DNA of 64,000 nt, taken from the NCBI RefSeq assembly GCF_001027285.1, contig NZ_CP011509.1, positions 11,122,501 to 11,186,500 on the forward strand, written 5' to 3'. Each line of letters opens with the position of its first letter. Within the stretch, counting starts at the first letter, position 1. Shown here one piece after another: positions 37,303 to 45,783 of this stretch. Below the pieces are notes generated by a model that was not told the DNA's origin, did not search any database, and worked only from the letters and a program-made list of their open reading frames with translations. The DNA is from Archangium gephyra (lineage in GTDB: Bacteria > Myxococcota > Myxococcia > Myxococcales > Myxococcaceae). Position numbers and translations under genes: made by a program.

Positions 37303-38076
37303 ATGGAGCTGCGCAAGCCCCTGTTCATCGCGGCACTGGTGTTGCTCGGCCTCTGTGTCCTCGTCGAGGTGGGTGCGTCCATCCTGCTGCCCCGCCCCGT
37401 CGCCAGCCGCGCGGACATCGAGGCCAACCTGCGCAGCGAGGGCGCCCAGGACGATGTCAGTGTCGACGAGGTGCTCGCCATGCAACGCGAGAACCCCCCG
37501 ACTCCAGGCCTCGGCATTCCCTACCTCGCGCTCGTCGACGGGCTGCTGCTCCTCACGCTCGGGCTCATGGGCGCCAGCCTGCTCATCCCCGAGCGCGTCC
37601 ACGGCCAGGTGCAGGGGGTGGTGTCGCTCGTGGGCGCCATCGTGGCCCTGCTGGCCGGGATCGCCATGCTCGTGGGCGCCATCGGCCTGCTGCTGCTCAT
37701 GGTGTCCCTCTTCACCGCGGTGCCCTTCGGCACCATCGCCTACCTGGCCATCTGGGGCTTCTTCAACCGCGGCGGGGCCTCCGCCACGCTCGGCCTGCTC
37801 ATGGCCTTCAAGGTGACCGCCGGGGTCTGCCTCGTGCTCGCCCAGCCACGCTTCCTCCAGAACAAGGGGCTGGTGCTGCTCTTCCTCACCTCGCTCCTGG
37901 CCGGCGCCATTCTCAGCATCCTGCACGGCTGGGTGCCCCTCCTCCTCGTGAGCATCACCGATGCCGTGGGCGCCATCATCGTCTCCATCCTCGGCCTCGT
38001 CTGGGCCGTGGTGCTCTTCATCGGCGCGCTCGTCTCCATCCTCCGGGTGCTCAAGCTCAAGCGCACCGCGGCCTGA
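37303..38076 (+). CDS. Polytopic membrane protein, hypothetical
   Basis: A 257-residue, very hydrophobic protein with about seven or eight predicted TM helices (first at ~7-27, then after a ~45-residue extracytoplasmic loop a dense array from ~72 to the end), finishing in a basic LKLKRTAA tail. No catalytic motif is visible. GGGGGGAG upstream of the ATG fixes the start. It is convergent with the injection-system operon, only 3 bp from its last gene, but is not clearly part of it. Confidence 0.75.
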   Translation: MELRKPLFIAALVLLGLCVLVEVGASILLPRPVASRADIEANLRSEGAQDDVSVDEVLAMQRENPPTPGLGIPYLALVDGLLLLTLGLMGASLLIPERVHGQVQGVVSLVGAIVALLAGIAMLVGAIGLLLLMVSLFTAVPFGTIAYLAIWGFFNRGGASATLGLLMAFKVTAGVCLVLAQPRFLQNKGLVLLFLTSLLAGAILSILHGWVPLLLVSITDAVGAIIVSILGLVWAVVLFIGALVSILRVLKLKRTAA

Positions 38077-38079
38077 GCC

Positions 38080-38565
38080 TCAGCGCAGCTTCACCGGGCA
38101 CTCGGCGGTGCTCCCCACTCCCCGGGTGCACGTCAGCGACAGCGTGGCTCCCGCCTCGGGCACATCCAGCCCCCGGCGCTCGCCCAGGCCCTCGAGGGTC
38201 GCGGGGACCGCGGGCCCGCCCTTGGGCTCGAGCCGCACGTCCACCTGGCTCCCCGACAGCGGCTCCACGTTCACCGTGCGCACCCGCGCTCCCGACTTCG
38301 CGATGTCCACCCGGCACGCCAGTCCCCGCGCCACCCGCACGGTGCCTTCGGACAGCACGCAGCCCGTGGTCTTCAGGTCCTCCTCCGCCACCGGCCGCGG
38401 CTTGACGAAGCGCTCGCGCCACCGCTCACGCTCCTGCTTCGACATCGGGTTGGCCCCCTTCGAGGAGCGATCCTGCGCGCCCAGGCCCGCGCCCAGCACA
38501 TACATCGCGACGCAGGCGAACACCGCCAGGATGAGCAGAATGGTGGAGGGCTTGGGTTGCTCCAT
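38080..38565 (-). CDS. Single-TM protein at the end of the contractile-system operon
   Basis: A 161-residue protein with one N-terminal TM (ILLILAVFACVAMYVLGAGL, ~residues 9-28). The rest is predicted outside the cytoplasm and includes a beta-rich domain with three Cys (TTGCVLSEGTVRVARGLACRVD and LSLTCTRGVG). It begins 12 bp after the Cys-rich membrane protein gene and is the last gene of the operon. No family is recognised; a small anchor or accessory protein of the contractile apparatus is a reasonable guess. Confidence 0.65.
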   Translation of the reverse strand: MEQPKPSTILLILAVFACVAMYVLGAGLGAQDRSSKGANPMSKQERERWRERFVKPRPVAEEDLKTTGCVLSEGTVRVARGLACRVDIAKSGARVRTVNVEPLSGSQVDVRLEPKGGPAVPATLEGLGERRGLDVPEAGATLSLTCTRGVGSTAECPVKLR

Positions 38566-38577
38566 GGCGCACGCTCC

Positions 38578-39639
38578 TCAGGGATTGGGAATCGAGCGCC
38601 GCGGCTCGAGTTGCATCTCCTGCAGGAGGCGGTGGTCCCGGATGATGGCCGGCCTCACGCATTGGCCCTCCACGCACACCGTTCCGAGCGGACACCGGGG
38701 GCACAGCACGGCGCCCCGGTTGCACGTCCCGTTGCAGACACCCGAGACACACTGGGAGGGATGGGTGCACTTCTCCCCCACGGGAATGAGGCAGAAGCCC
38801 TGGTGGCACGTCAGGGGAGAGCGGCAGTCGTCGTTGCTGTCGCATGTGTCTCCCAGGGTCACCTGCTCCTTGCACGCGCTCGCTTCGCAGCGTCCCGTCA
38901 CGCACTGCTCGGGTTTGTCACAGCCATTGAAACCCGCGAGTCCGCGACAGGTGGCCTCATGACACGCCAGGGGCTCGTTGCAGTCATCCGCGCTGTTGCA
39001 CGTCCCCGTCAGGGCCATGCGCTCCTGGCAGGTGTCTCCCTCGCACCGGCCCGTGGCGCACTGCCCGCCGCTCGCGCACCCCTTGAAGCCCGCCGTGCCG
39101 ACACAGACATTGCCCGTGCCGCACGTGAGGTCCTTCCCGCATCGCGGCTCCTTCTTCGCGCAGGCCACCCCGAGCCCGGGCCCCTCGTCCCCGCCTCGCG
39201 AGGAGAGGATGGCCACCACCACGCCCACGATGAGCAACACCCCGGCGGCGAGCGCCACCAGCCACCAGGGAAAGGGCTTCTTCACGGGCACCGCCGCTGC
39301 CCGCACGGTGAAGGCCACCGAGGGCCCCCGGTCATAGTGCTCGTCCGGGTTGGAGATGCTCGCCACATCCAGGGCGAAGCCGTACGAGCCCGGTGGCGTG
39401 CCCGGGGGGATGGAGAACCTCACCGGAATGACCGCCGTCCCATCCGGCGACAGGGTCCGCTCCACACCGTCCGGGAACTGCATCCACTCGGCCCGGGTGT
39501 TGCCGTCGGGCACCACCGTGGCCCGGACGGTCACCCCCATGCCCAGCTTGTTGGAGACGGTGAAGGACACCTCGCCCTGGCCCGCGGCGTCCAGCTGCAC
39601 GCTGCTCGTGGTGGCGGTGACGTCGAAGGCGCGCGGCAT
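38578..39639 (-). CDS. Membrane protein: Ig-like N-domain, TM, Cys-rich C-domain
   Basis: A 353-residue protein. Residues ~1-115 form a beta-sandwich (SFTVSNKLGMGVTVRATVVPDGNTRAEWMQF, PPGTPPGSYGFALDV) similar to NPCBM-associated/Ig-like modules. One TM spans ~125-150 (WWLVALAAGVLLIVGVVVAIL). The remaining ~190 residues hold about 30 Cys in repeated units such as CxxxxDCxxxLxCxxxxC. There is no signal peptide, so the N-domain is likely cytoplasmic and the Cys-rich part external. Its ATG overlaps the stop of the tail-protein gene, tying it to the contractile system, where it could dock the baseplate at the membrane. Confidence 0.7.
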   Translation of the reverse strand: MPRAFDVTATTSSVQLDAAGQGEVSFTVSNKLGMGVTVRATVVPDGNTRAEWMQFPDGVERTLSPDGTAVIPVRFSIPPGTPPGSYGFALDVASISNPDEHYDRGPSVAFTVRAAAVPVKKPFPWWLVALAAGVLLIVGVVVAILSSRGGDEGPGLGVACAKKEPRCGKDLTCGTGNVCVGTAGFKGCASGGQCATGRCEGDTCQERMALTGTCNSADDCNEPLACHEATCRGLAGFNGCDKPEQCVTGRCEASACKEQVTLGDTCDSNDDCRSPLTCHQGFCLIPVGEKCTHPSQCVSGVCNGTCNRGAVLCPRCPLGTVCVEGQCVRPAIIRDHRLLQEMQLEPRRSIPNP

Positions 39640-40154
39640 CAGCTCGCTCCTGGTGTGGGCTGCCCGAAGTGCAGCTCGTAGGTGACGTAGGCGGGCTTCT
39701 CCCGCTCGATGATGGCCTCCACCATGGGCCGGTGCGCGGACAGCTCCGCCGGGGCACGCACCCTCAGGTGGAAGGGCCGGGGACGCCCGTTGGCGCCGGG
39801 CACCTGCTCCTCGATGACGAAGTCCTCGCGGCCCGTGGCCGTGCGCAGGAAGAGCAGCAGCCCCCGGGCCGTGCCCCGCCAGCGCGACAGCTCCACCGCC
39901 GCCGCCACCAGCTCGCGCATCCGCCCCAGGCCCGTGGTGACAGGCACGCCCAGGTCCACCCAGCGCGCCAGGAAGGGCACGAAGCGCTCCGGTGCGCGCA
40001 GCGGATGGAAGAGCGCCGGCAGCTCCGCCAGGGCCGCCTCGGAGGGCGCGTGCAGCGCCTCCATCACGTCCATCAACGCCACCAGCGGGCTGTCCTCGTG
40101 GAGGGTCCGCTGGAAGACGCCGGGCAGCAACCGGGTGATTTCATTCCGCTTCAT
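39639..40154 (-). CDS. Phage tail protein I-like baseplate protein (Afp12-like)
   Basis: A 171-residue protein matching the P2 gpI/TIGR02242 tail-protein pattern: LPGVFQRTLHEDSPLVALMDVMEALHAP at the N-terminus, then FLARWVDLGVPV, ELSRWRGTARGLLLFLRTATGRE and a C-terminal beta segment RPFHLRVRAP. In phages and related injection systems these proteins form baseplate wedges with protein J. It overlaps the baseplate-J gene by 14 bp and the next gene by one base of a shared ATGA, showing translational coupling. Confidence 0.85.
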   Translation of the reverse strand: MKRNEITRLLPGVFQRTLHEDSPLVALMDVMEALHAPSEAALAELPALFHPLRAPERFVPFLARWVDLGVPVTTGLGRMRELVAAAVELSRWRGTARGLLLFLRTATGREDFVIEEQVPGANGRPRPFHLRVRAPAELSAHRPMVEAIIEREKPAYVTYELHFGQPTPGAS

Positions 40155-42732
40155 CGACCGTCACCACCTCGAGCTCGTGCGGGCCCGACACCAGGAGCCA
40201 GGAGGGCGGCAGCGTCACCTTCTCCGTGAACTCCTGCGTCGAGCAGTTGCCGTACTGGCCTCCCGGCTCGCGCTGACGATGGACACCCGCCGGGCCTCCC
40301 GCGAGCAGCAGCCCGCCTCCGGGCGCCGCCGCCAGGGCGAACACGGGTTGGAAGAGGCGCTCGCGCTCACGCAAGGGCAGCCCGCTGTCCACGCCAGGGC
40401 GGTTCCACGAGGCCTCGCGCCGGCTCGCGTCCATCCACAGCACACCCGCGCGGTGCGTGGCCGCATAGGCCCTCGCCCCGTCGAAGGCGAGCGCGAGGCA
40501 GCTGCCTCCATCCCAGTTCTTGTCCAGGGGACGCCACCCGTCCGGTGGATCCGCCGAGCCGAGCAGTTCCCAGCTCAAGCACCCCTTGCCCGGATCCGCG
40601 CCACTGGCGGCGGCCAGTCCCGCCCAGAGGAAGGAGCGCGGCCCGTCCCGCTGCACCTCCAGCACACGCACGTCCTGGTTGCGCAGGCCGATGTGCCGGA
40701 AGCTGTTGCCACGCCCGCCGCTGCTGGAGAGGTAGACGCCGCGCAGGCTCATCCCCGACACCGCGACGCTCACCCCGCCACGCGCATCCGTGGAGGCGGC
40801 CACGGAGAGAAACCCAAGGTCGTGGTCCGACGGGTCCACCAGCACCTGCAGCGGGGTGGCGCCCTCCTCCACCGCCAGCTCGAAGAGGCCCACGCGCGTG
40901 GCCATCAACAGCACGGGCACGCCGTCGCGCACCATCCACGCCAGGTCCTCCACGTGGTCCAGCGTGTGCGTGGTGCGCTCCCATGTCTCGCCGCTGTCCA
41001 GCGAGAGGTGGAGCCGGGAGCGCTGGGGCTCGTCCGCCAGCCGCGCGGCCACGGCCACCAGTCCGGCGCGTTGCGGATGGGCCTCCACCACCTCCACCTG
41101 CTCCCCGGGAAAGCGGCCCACGCGCTCCCAGCCATCCGCGTCGGAGACGGTCCGGAAGAGCGCATCCCCTCCCCCCGCGTAGTACGTGCGCGGCTGGAAG
41201 GCGTCCTCGCAGAGCGTGCGCACGTCCCTGGGCACCTCGTCCACCAGCAGGCGCACCTGGTCCACGTAGCTGACCCCGGGCTCGGCGAGCAGCGTGTCGT
41301 AGACGTGCGAGACGCGCAGCGACTGGCCGAAGCGCCAGCCTCCTGGTTGCAGCTTCGTGGGCAGTGGATTGAGGGCCTGGTGCAGCCGCTCCAGCGAGCG
41401 CCGCTTCAGCGCGGCCGCGTCCTCCGCCCGGTGCACCACCACACGCGCCCGCACGCGCACCGTCTTGTAGCGGGCCCAGCCCACCTGGCACGTGGTGCCC
41501 AGGGGCCGCCGCTCGTTCAGCGCCGTCTCGATGCGGGCACGCGCCTCCTCCGTCTCGTGCTGGCGCAGCGCCTCCTGGGTGACGCCCTCGCCCGAGGGCC
41601 CCTGGACGCCGGGAGGCAGGTAGGGCACCAGCAGCACCTCCACCGAGCCCGGCAGCGCGTGCGCCCAGAGCTGGGCCTGGGTGAAGGCCTTGGCGCGGGC
41701 CACCGCTCCCGAGCTGCGCAGCGCGAGCCGCTCGTAGTCCTGGGCGGTGATGGCGCGTCCCAGCGAGTGCAGTTCCTGCGGTCCCCGGACGAGCGCGTTC
41801 TCCAGCGTCTCCGCCGCGCGGCCTCCCACGGCCGGCGAGGGGTTGGTCACCTTCACCCCGGGCAGCGCCGTCTTGAGGGTGTCCAGGGCTCCCGCGGCCA
41901 CGTTGCCGGTGAGCCCCCCGCCGCACAGGTACCACAGCATGATGGCCCGGCCCGCCTTGGGCACGGCCGCCAGGGCACGCGGCTCGGTGGACAGCGCGCC
42001 GTCCTCTCCCGTCATCCGGGCCGAGGGCGCGAAGGTGAGGGTGCCCGTCATCCGGTCCACCACGTAGGCGGGCTCGTCCGGCGGCAGGTTGGCGAAGCTC
42101 TCCACCTCGCGCCAGATGCGGAACGTCTTGTCCCCCAGCTTGCGCGCCGGCACTCGCCCATCCAGCTCTCCCGGCAGGGCCTCCACGCCCACCATCAAGT
42201 CCCGTCCATCCCCCGTGGGCGCCACGATGGGCGGACGGCGTGCCGTCACGGACAGGCCGGGCATCCCCGTGCCCACTCCCGCCAGCTCCGCCTCCACCTG
42301 CTCGCCATGGTGGGCGAGCACCTCCACCTCCGTGCCTCCCACCGGAATGCGCACGGGCTCGGCGGTGAGGAAGATGACGGGCTCGGCACCGGCCTCGGCC
42401 CGCGAGGCGGTGACGCCCGTGCCCCGCGCAATCTCCACCACGCTCGTGGCGGGACGCGCGAGGCTGAAGCGCAGCCGCACCGTGGCGGCGCTCGGGGGCT
42501 GCAAGCGCACGCCGAGCAGGCGGAGGAACTCGACGTAGGCCTTCTCCGGCAGCCGGTTGAGCCGGTAGAGCATCGTCTCCGTCAGGTGGGCGAAGACCTC
42601 CAGCAGCACCATGCCCGGGTCATGCGGGCTCAGATCGGTCCACTCGGGGCTCTTCCGCGCGATGCGGTTGCGCGCCTCCTCGAGGAGTTGCTGGAAGCTG
42701 CGGTCATCCAGGTTGGGTGAAGGCAGGGGCAT
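40141..42732 (-). CDS. Baseplate J-like protein fused to an Asp-box beta-propeller
   Basis: An 863-residue protein. Residues ~1-515 are a baseplate J/Afp11-type wedge: PNLDDRSFQQLLEEARNRIARKSPEW, DLSPHDPGMVLLEVFAHLTETMLYRLNRLPEKAYVEFLRLLG, ALGRAITAQDYERLAL-type segment here HSLGRAITAQDYERLAL, and VSHVYDTLLAEPGVSYV. From ~520 to the end it switches to sialidase/BNR-like repeats, with the Asp-box SLDSGETW near residue 577 and later repeats such as YLSSSGGRGNSF. Baseplate J homologues normally lack this propeller. It may present a binding surface at the baseplate rim. Start and stop overlap neighbours. Confidence 0.88.
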   Translation of the reverse strand: MPLPSPNLDDRSFQQLLEEARNRIARKSPEWTDLSPHDPGMVLLEVFAHLTETMLYRLNRLPEKAYVEFLRLLGVRLQPPSAATVRLRFSLARPATSVVEIARGTGVTASRAEAGAEPVIFLTAEPVRIPVGGTEVEVLAHHGEQVEAELAGVGTGMPGLSVTARRPPIVAPTGDGRDLMVGVEALPGELDGRVPARKLGDKTFRIWREVESFANLPPDEPAYVVDRMTGTLTFAPSARMTGEDGALSTEPRALAAVPKAGRAIMLWYLCGGGLTGNVAAGALDTLKTALPGVKVTNPSPAVGGRAAETLENALVRGPQELHSLGRAITAQDYERLALRSSGAVARAKAFTQAQLWAHALPGSVEVLLVPYLPPGVQGPSGEGVTQEALRQHETEEARARIETALNERRPLGTTCQVGWARYKTVRVRARVVVHRAEDAAALKRRSLERLHQALNPLPTKLQPGGWRFGQSLRVSHVYDTLLAEPGVSYVDQVRLLVDEVPRDVRTLCEDAFQPRTYYAGGGDALFRTVSDADGWERVGRFPGEQVEVVEAHPQRAGLVAVAARLADEPQRSRLHLSLDSGETWERTTHTLDHVEDLAWMVRDGVPVLLMATRVGLFELAVEEGATPLQVLVDPSDHDLGFLSVAASTDARGGVSVAVSGMSLRGVYLSSSGGRGNSFRHIGLRNQDVRVLEVQRDGPRSFLWAGLAAASGADPGKGCLSWELLGSADPPDGWRPLDKNWDGGSCLALAFDGARAYAATHRAGVLWMDASRREASWNRPGVDSGLPLRERERLFQPVFALAAAPGGGLLLAGGPAGVHRQREPGGQYGNCSTQEFTEKVTLPPSWLLVSGPHELEVVTVDEAE

Positions 42733-43166
42733 CAGGCGGGCCCTCCCGCGAGGTCGAGGCCGAAGCGCAGCCGCTCCGTGCGCTGCGTGGTGCGCACGCG
42801 GTACTCGAGCGAGATGTCGAGCCGGAAGGGCTCCTCGGCGCTCCGGTTGGCGTCCACGTCGAGCAGATCGATGCGAGGCTCCCAGCGCGCCAGGGCCCGG
42901 CGCACGTAGTGGATGGCGAGGCCCGCGGTGGTGTCATCGTTGGGAGCGAAGACGAGCCGGTGCAGCTCGCAGCCGTAGTCCGGGCGCATGACGCGCTCGC
43001 CGGGCACGGTGGACAGCAACAGGAGGATGGCCTGACGCACCGAGGCCTCCTCCTGCACCATGGCGATGCCCCCCGAGGGCGAGAGGTGCAGGCCGCCGGG
43101 CCCGACGCCGACGAGGTCCAGGTCCGGATGGAGGAAGCGCCACGCCCGGTAGCGGGGAGCGTTCAT
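42732..43166 (-). CDS. GPW/gp25 family baseplate protein (Afp9-like)
   Basis: A 144-residue baseplate wedge protein. The gp25 lysozyme-like core is clear: SGGIAMVQEEASVRQAILLLLSTVPGERVMRPDYGCELHRLVF, then AIHYVRRALARWEPRIDLLDV. In T4, T6SS and Afp-type systems gp25 joins the sheath to the hub and is essential for contraction. It overlaps both neighbouring genes by 1-4 bp. Confidence 0.9.
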   Translation of the reverse strand: MNAPRYRAWRFLHPDLDLVGVGPGGLHLSPSGGIAMVQEEASVRQAILLLLSTVPGERVMRPDYGCELHRLVFAPNDDTTAGLAIHYVRRALARWEPRIDLLDVDANRSAEEPFRLDISLEYRVRTTQRTERLRFGLDLAGGPA

Positions 43167-43501
43167 CGGTCCTCCGACACGAAGGGCTGACCGGGAGCGG
43201 TGCAGTGGTACTTCACCACGCCCGGCGGCGTGCCATCCGTGAGCCCGGTGACGATGTCGAGGACGACGGGCCTGCCGTCCACGCGGATCCACGAGGAGTA
43301 GCCCGCCTGCACCTTCAGCGTGGTGGTGCACGGCTTGATGGTGGGCCCGATGTTGGGACAGCCCACGATGGGCCGTCCCTCGGGGTCCGCCTGCACGAGC
43401 ACCGGGCGGCCCTCGATGGTCACCCACGACTGCGAGGCGGTGAGACCGATCCTGCCCAGGTGCGCGCACTGCATGAGTGCATCCACGGTCACCCAACGCA
43501 T
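43163..43501 (-). CDS. PAAR-like spike-tip protein
   Basis: A 112-residue protein rich in short strands and Cys/His residues that could hold a metal: ALMQCAHLGRIGL, GCPNIGPTIKPCTTTLKV, VVKYHCTAPGQPF. Size, position between the VgrG-like spike and gp25, and the Cys/His pattern suit a PAAR-like tip (Afp10 slot) that sharpens the spike, although the canonical PAAR repeats are not obvious. It overlaps gp25 by 4 bp and directly abuts the spike gene. Confidence 0.65.
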   Translation of the reverse strand: MRWVTVDALMQCAHLGRIGLTASQSWVTIEGRPVLVQADPEGRPIVGCPNIGPTIKPCTTTLKVQAGYSSWIRVDGRPVVLDIVTGLTDGTPPGVVKYHCTAPGQPFVSEDR

Positions 43502-45022
43502 TCAGTCCCTCCTCCGGAAATCGATGGTGGCGGCTTCGATCGTGACGGACTTGCCGGGGGCCTCGATCTCGAGCGCCGTCTCGGCGTGCAGGCGGACGAC
43601 ATGGGGCGACAGTTGCAGGTAGCTGCCGAGCTGGTCCTCGACCCGGAGTGTCTGTGTCTCGTCGTTGAGGCGCAGCTTGAGCCCACCGGGAGTGAGCAGG
43701 TTGAAGCGGCGCACGGCCGCGCCGGAGACGCCGGTGTCCGGGGGTCCATTCGCCCCGTAGAGGCCGCCCACCACCACGCCGCGTGCCGGGTCCTCCCCCG
43801 ACAGGACGAGCAGCACGGTGTCGCCCACGTCCGGCAGCATCACCAGGCCCTTGCCCGCGCCGGCGCCCGCGCAGAGCACCTGCATCCAATCCGTCTCCAC
43901 GTCGCCGCAGGTGGGCAGCGAGACACGCACCCGGCCCTTGTTGTCGGGGTCGTCCACCCGGCTCACCACGCCCGGCACCACCGAGGAGGCGCGCGGCCGG
44001 GTCCGCCGGGGGGGAGGCGCGGAGGACAGCTCGGAGAGGAAGCCGTGCTGTGCCTCCAGGGTGTGCGTGACGGAGGTGAGGACGTACTGGCCCGCCACCA
44101 CCGGCACCACGCCGCGCACGTCCACGCGTGTGCCGGGGCGCAGCCGGGGATCTCCCTCCGCCACCCCGGTGAGCACCACCTCGCGCGCCAGCCGGTGGTC
44201 CAGCTCCGCCCGGGCCAGTGCCTCCGCGTGCGCGGTGTCCTCCGCGTTCTCGTTGACGAGCGCCCGCTCGCCACTGCCGCCCACGCGTTCCGGGGGCACG
44301 GAGGCCTCCACCCGCCGGCCCACGCGTCCTCCAGAGGGGCTCGCCGTGTAGACCTGGCCTTGCAGGGCGTTCCACCCCGCCGAGGACACCGAGCGGCACG
44401 CCGGGTCCCCATTCACCTCCACGCTCGCCTCCAGCAGCGACTCGCCCATCACCAGCGGGACGGGGTCTCCGTGGCCGTCCAGCGACAGCACGCGCAGCAC
44501 GCCCTCCGCCAGCACCAGCCACAGGCCACAGCGCTCCGTCTGCTCCACGAGGAACTCGAGGTCCGACTGTCCGTGCTGGATGAGGTGGTGCGAGAGCGGC
44601 CCGGGCTCGGAGGCCTCGACGGACAGGCCCAGGTCCGACACCAGCTCGCGGGCCAGGTCCCTCGGCGTCACCTGTGCGTGCACCCGCACCGGCTGCCGCT
44701 TGCGCAGGCGGTGGAGCAGGTCGTAGCTCCGGACGCGCACCTGCCTCGTGCCCGAGGCACCGTGGACGTACTCCACCGCCGTCACCTCACCCACGAAGAG
44801 CGGCTCGCGCCGGGCCGCCACCGAGATGCGCAGCGCGGTGCCCGGAGGCAGGCCCCGCGTGGCCAGGGCTCCGCGCGGGTCCGTGAAGGTGAGCTCGCAC
44901 TGCGCGGGCAGGGACAGGTGCTGTTGGACGCGCACCGACTCCAGGGCGCGCAGCTCCTCGGGCGCCATGGGCACCCCGTCCACCTCCACCCGCAGCTCGG
45001 GCAGTCCCCGGACGGACCTCAT
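43502..45022 (-). CDS. VgrG/gp27-gp5-like spike protein (Afp8-like)
   Basis: A 506-residue hub-spike protein. Residues ~1-330 form the phage late control D/gp27-like hub (GTALRISVAARREPLFVGEVTAVEYVHGASGTRQVRVRSYDLLHRL, RELVSDLGLSVEASEPG). Residues ~350-430 are the gp5 OB fold: VVSRVDDPDNKGRVRVSLPTCGDVETDWMQV, MLPDVGDTVLLVLSGEDPARGVVVGGLYG. A short beta-helical tail follows (LKLRLNDETQTLRVEDQLGSYLQLSPHVVRLHAETALEIEAPGKSVTIEAATIDF). No effector domain is fused. It overlaps the LysM gene by 4 bp. Confidence 0.9.
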   Translation of the reverse strand: MRSVRGLPELRVEVDGVPMAPEELRALESVRVQQHLSLPAQCELTFTDPRGALATRGLPPGTALRISVAARREPLFVGEVTAVEYVHGASGTRQVRVRSYDLLHRLRKRQPVRVHAQVTPRDLARELVSDLGLSVEASEPGPLSHHLIQHGQSDLEFLVEQTERCGLWLVLAEGVLRVLSLDGHGDPVPLVMGESLLEASVEVNGDPACRSVSSAGWNALQGQVYTASPSGGRVGRRVEASVPPERVGGSGERALVNENAEDTAHAEALARAELDHRLAREVVLTGVAEGDPRLRPGTRVDVRGVVPVVAGQYVLTSVTHTLEAQHGFLSELSSAPPPRRTRPRASSVVPGVVSRVDDPDNKGRVRVSLPTCGDVETDWMQVLCAGAGAGKGLVMLPDVGDTVLLVLSGEDPARGVVVGGLYGANGPPDTGVSGAAVRRFNLLTPGGLKLRLNDETQTLRVEDQLGSYLQLSPHVVRLHAETALEIEAPGKSVTIEAATIDFRRRD

Positions 45023-45783
45023 GACGTCCCCCGGATGGCCGAGGCCGGTGGCAGACGGAGCACCGTGCCCGTGCCCAGGTGCATCGGATCATTGATGCCA
45101 TTGAGCGAGGCGATGAGCCTCCACAGCGACGGGTCCCTGTAGCGCTCCCAGGCGATCTCATCCAGGCGCTGGCCCGAGCCCGGCTCCGGTCCACCGCTGA
45201 GGACGGATTGGGTGTCGAAGGCCTCGGGTGGGAGGCTCGCGGCCACCTGCTCGGCCAGCTGCTCGTTCTCGGCGCCGACGCCGCCCGGGGGGACTCGCGG
45301 GGCCTCCACCTGCCGGGCGACTTCCTCCTCCACGCGCAACAGGCGCAGCGAGAGCCAGGAGCGCCGGGGTGCACCCGTGGGGGTGAAGTGCTCCAGGCGC
45401 TCGGCCACCGCGGCCACCACGCACGGCATGTTCAGCACCTTGCCCCAGACAACGCGCAGCAACGAGGGGCGGCCATAACCGTCCTCGGCATGCGCGTTCT
45501 CCGCGAGCTGCCACAGGGGCCGCGTCAGGTCCCTCACGTCCTCGGACGTCACCGAGGAGCCCGCCAGCGTCACGTCGAAGAGGAGCTCCAGGTTGAGCTC
45601 GGTGGTGCCGCCACCGGTGAAGAGGAGCGGATCATCCATGAGCCCCGAGCCCGTGAGCGGCACGCCCAGCGCGCGCCGGGGCCGCACGCCCGCCGTGCGG
45701 CGCACCACGAGCGTCTCCGGGTTGAGCAGCGCGCCCAGCCGGAGGCCCTCGGGCTCGATGAGGAAGGCCACGCGCTCCATCAC
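45019..45783 (-). CDS. LysM-type tube/hub adaptor (Afp7-like)
   Basis: A 254-residue protein. The N-terminal ~150 residues match the CIS tube-adaptor pattern (VAFLIEPEGLRLGALLNPETLVVRRTAG, then ELNLELLFDVTLAG, PSLLRVVWGKVLNMPCVVAAVAERLEHFTPTGAPRRSWLSLRLLRVEE); the C-terminal ~45 residues are a LysM-like motif (RLDEIAWERYRDPSLWRLIASLNGINDPMHLGTGTVLRLP). Afp7/gp53-like proteins link the tube to the spike hub. Start and stop both overlap neighbours by 4 bp. Confidence 0.88.
   Translation of the reverse strand: MMERVAFLIEPEGLRLGALLNPETLVVRRTAGVRPRRALGVPLTGSGLMDDPLLFTGGGTTELNLELLFDVTLAGSSVTSEDVRDLTRPLWQLAENAHAEDGYGRPSLLRVVWGKVLNMPCVVAAVAERLEHFTPTGAPRRSWLSLRLLRVEEEVARQVEAPRVPPGGVGAENEQLAEQVAASLPPEAFDTQSVLSGGPEPGSGQRLDEIAWERYRDPSLWRLIASLNGINDPMHLGTGTVLRLPPASAIRGTS

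Noticed and set aside
39709-42720. A 1003-codon plus-strand frame opposite the baseplate genes
   Set aside because: The minus strand carries recognisable, mutually coupled tail genes here; the plus-strand product is Arg/His-rich noise.
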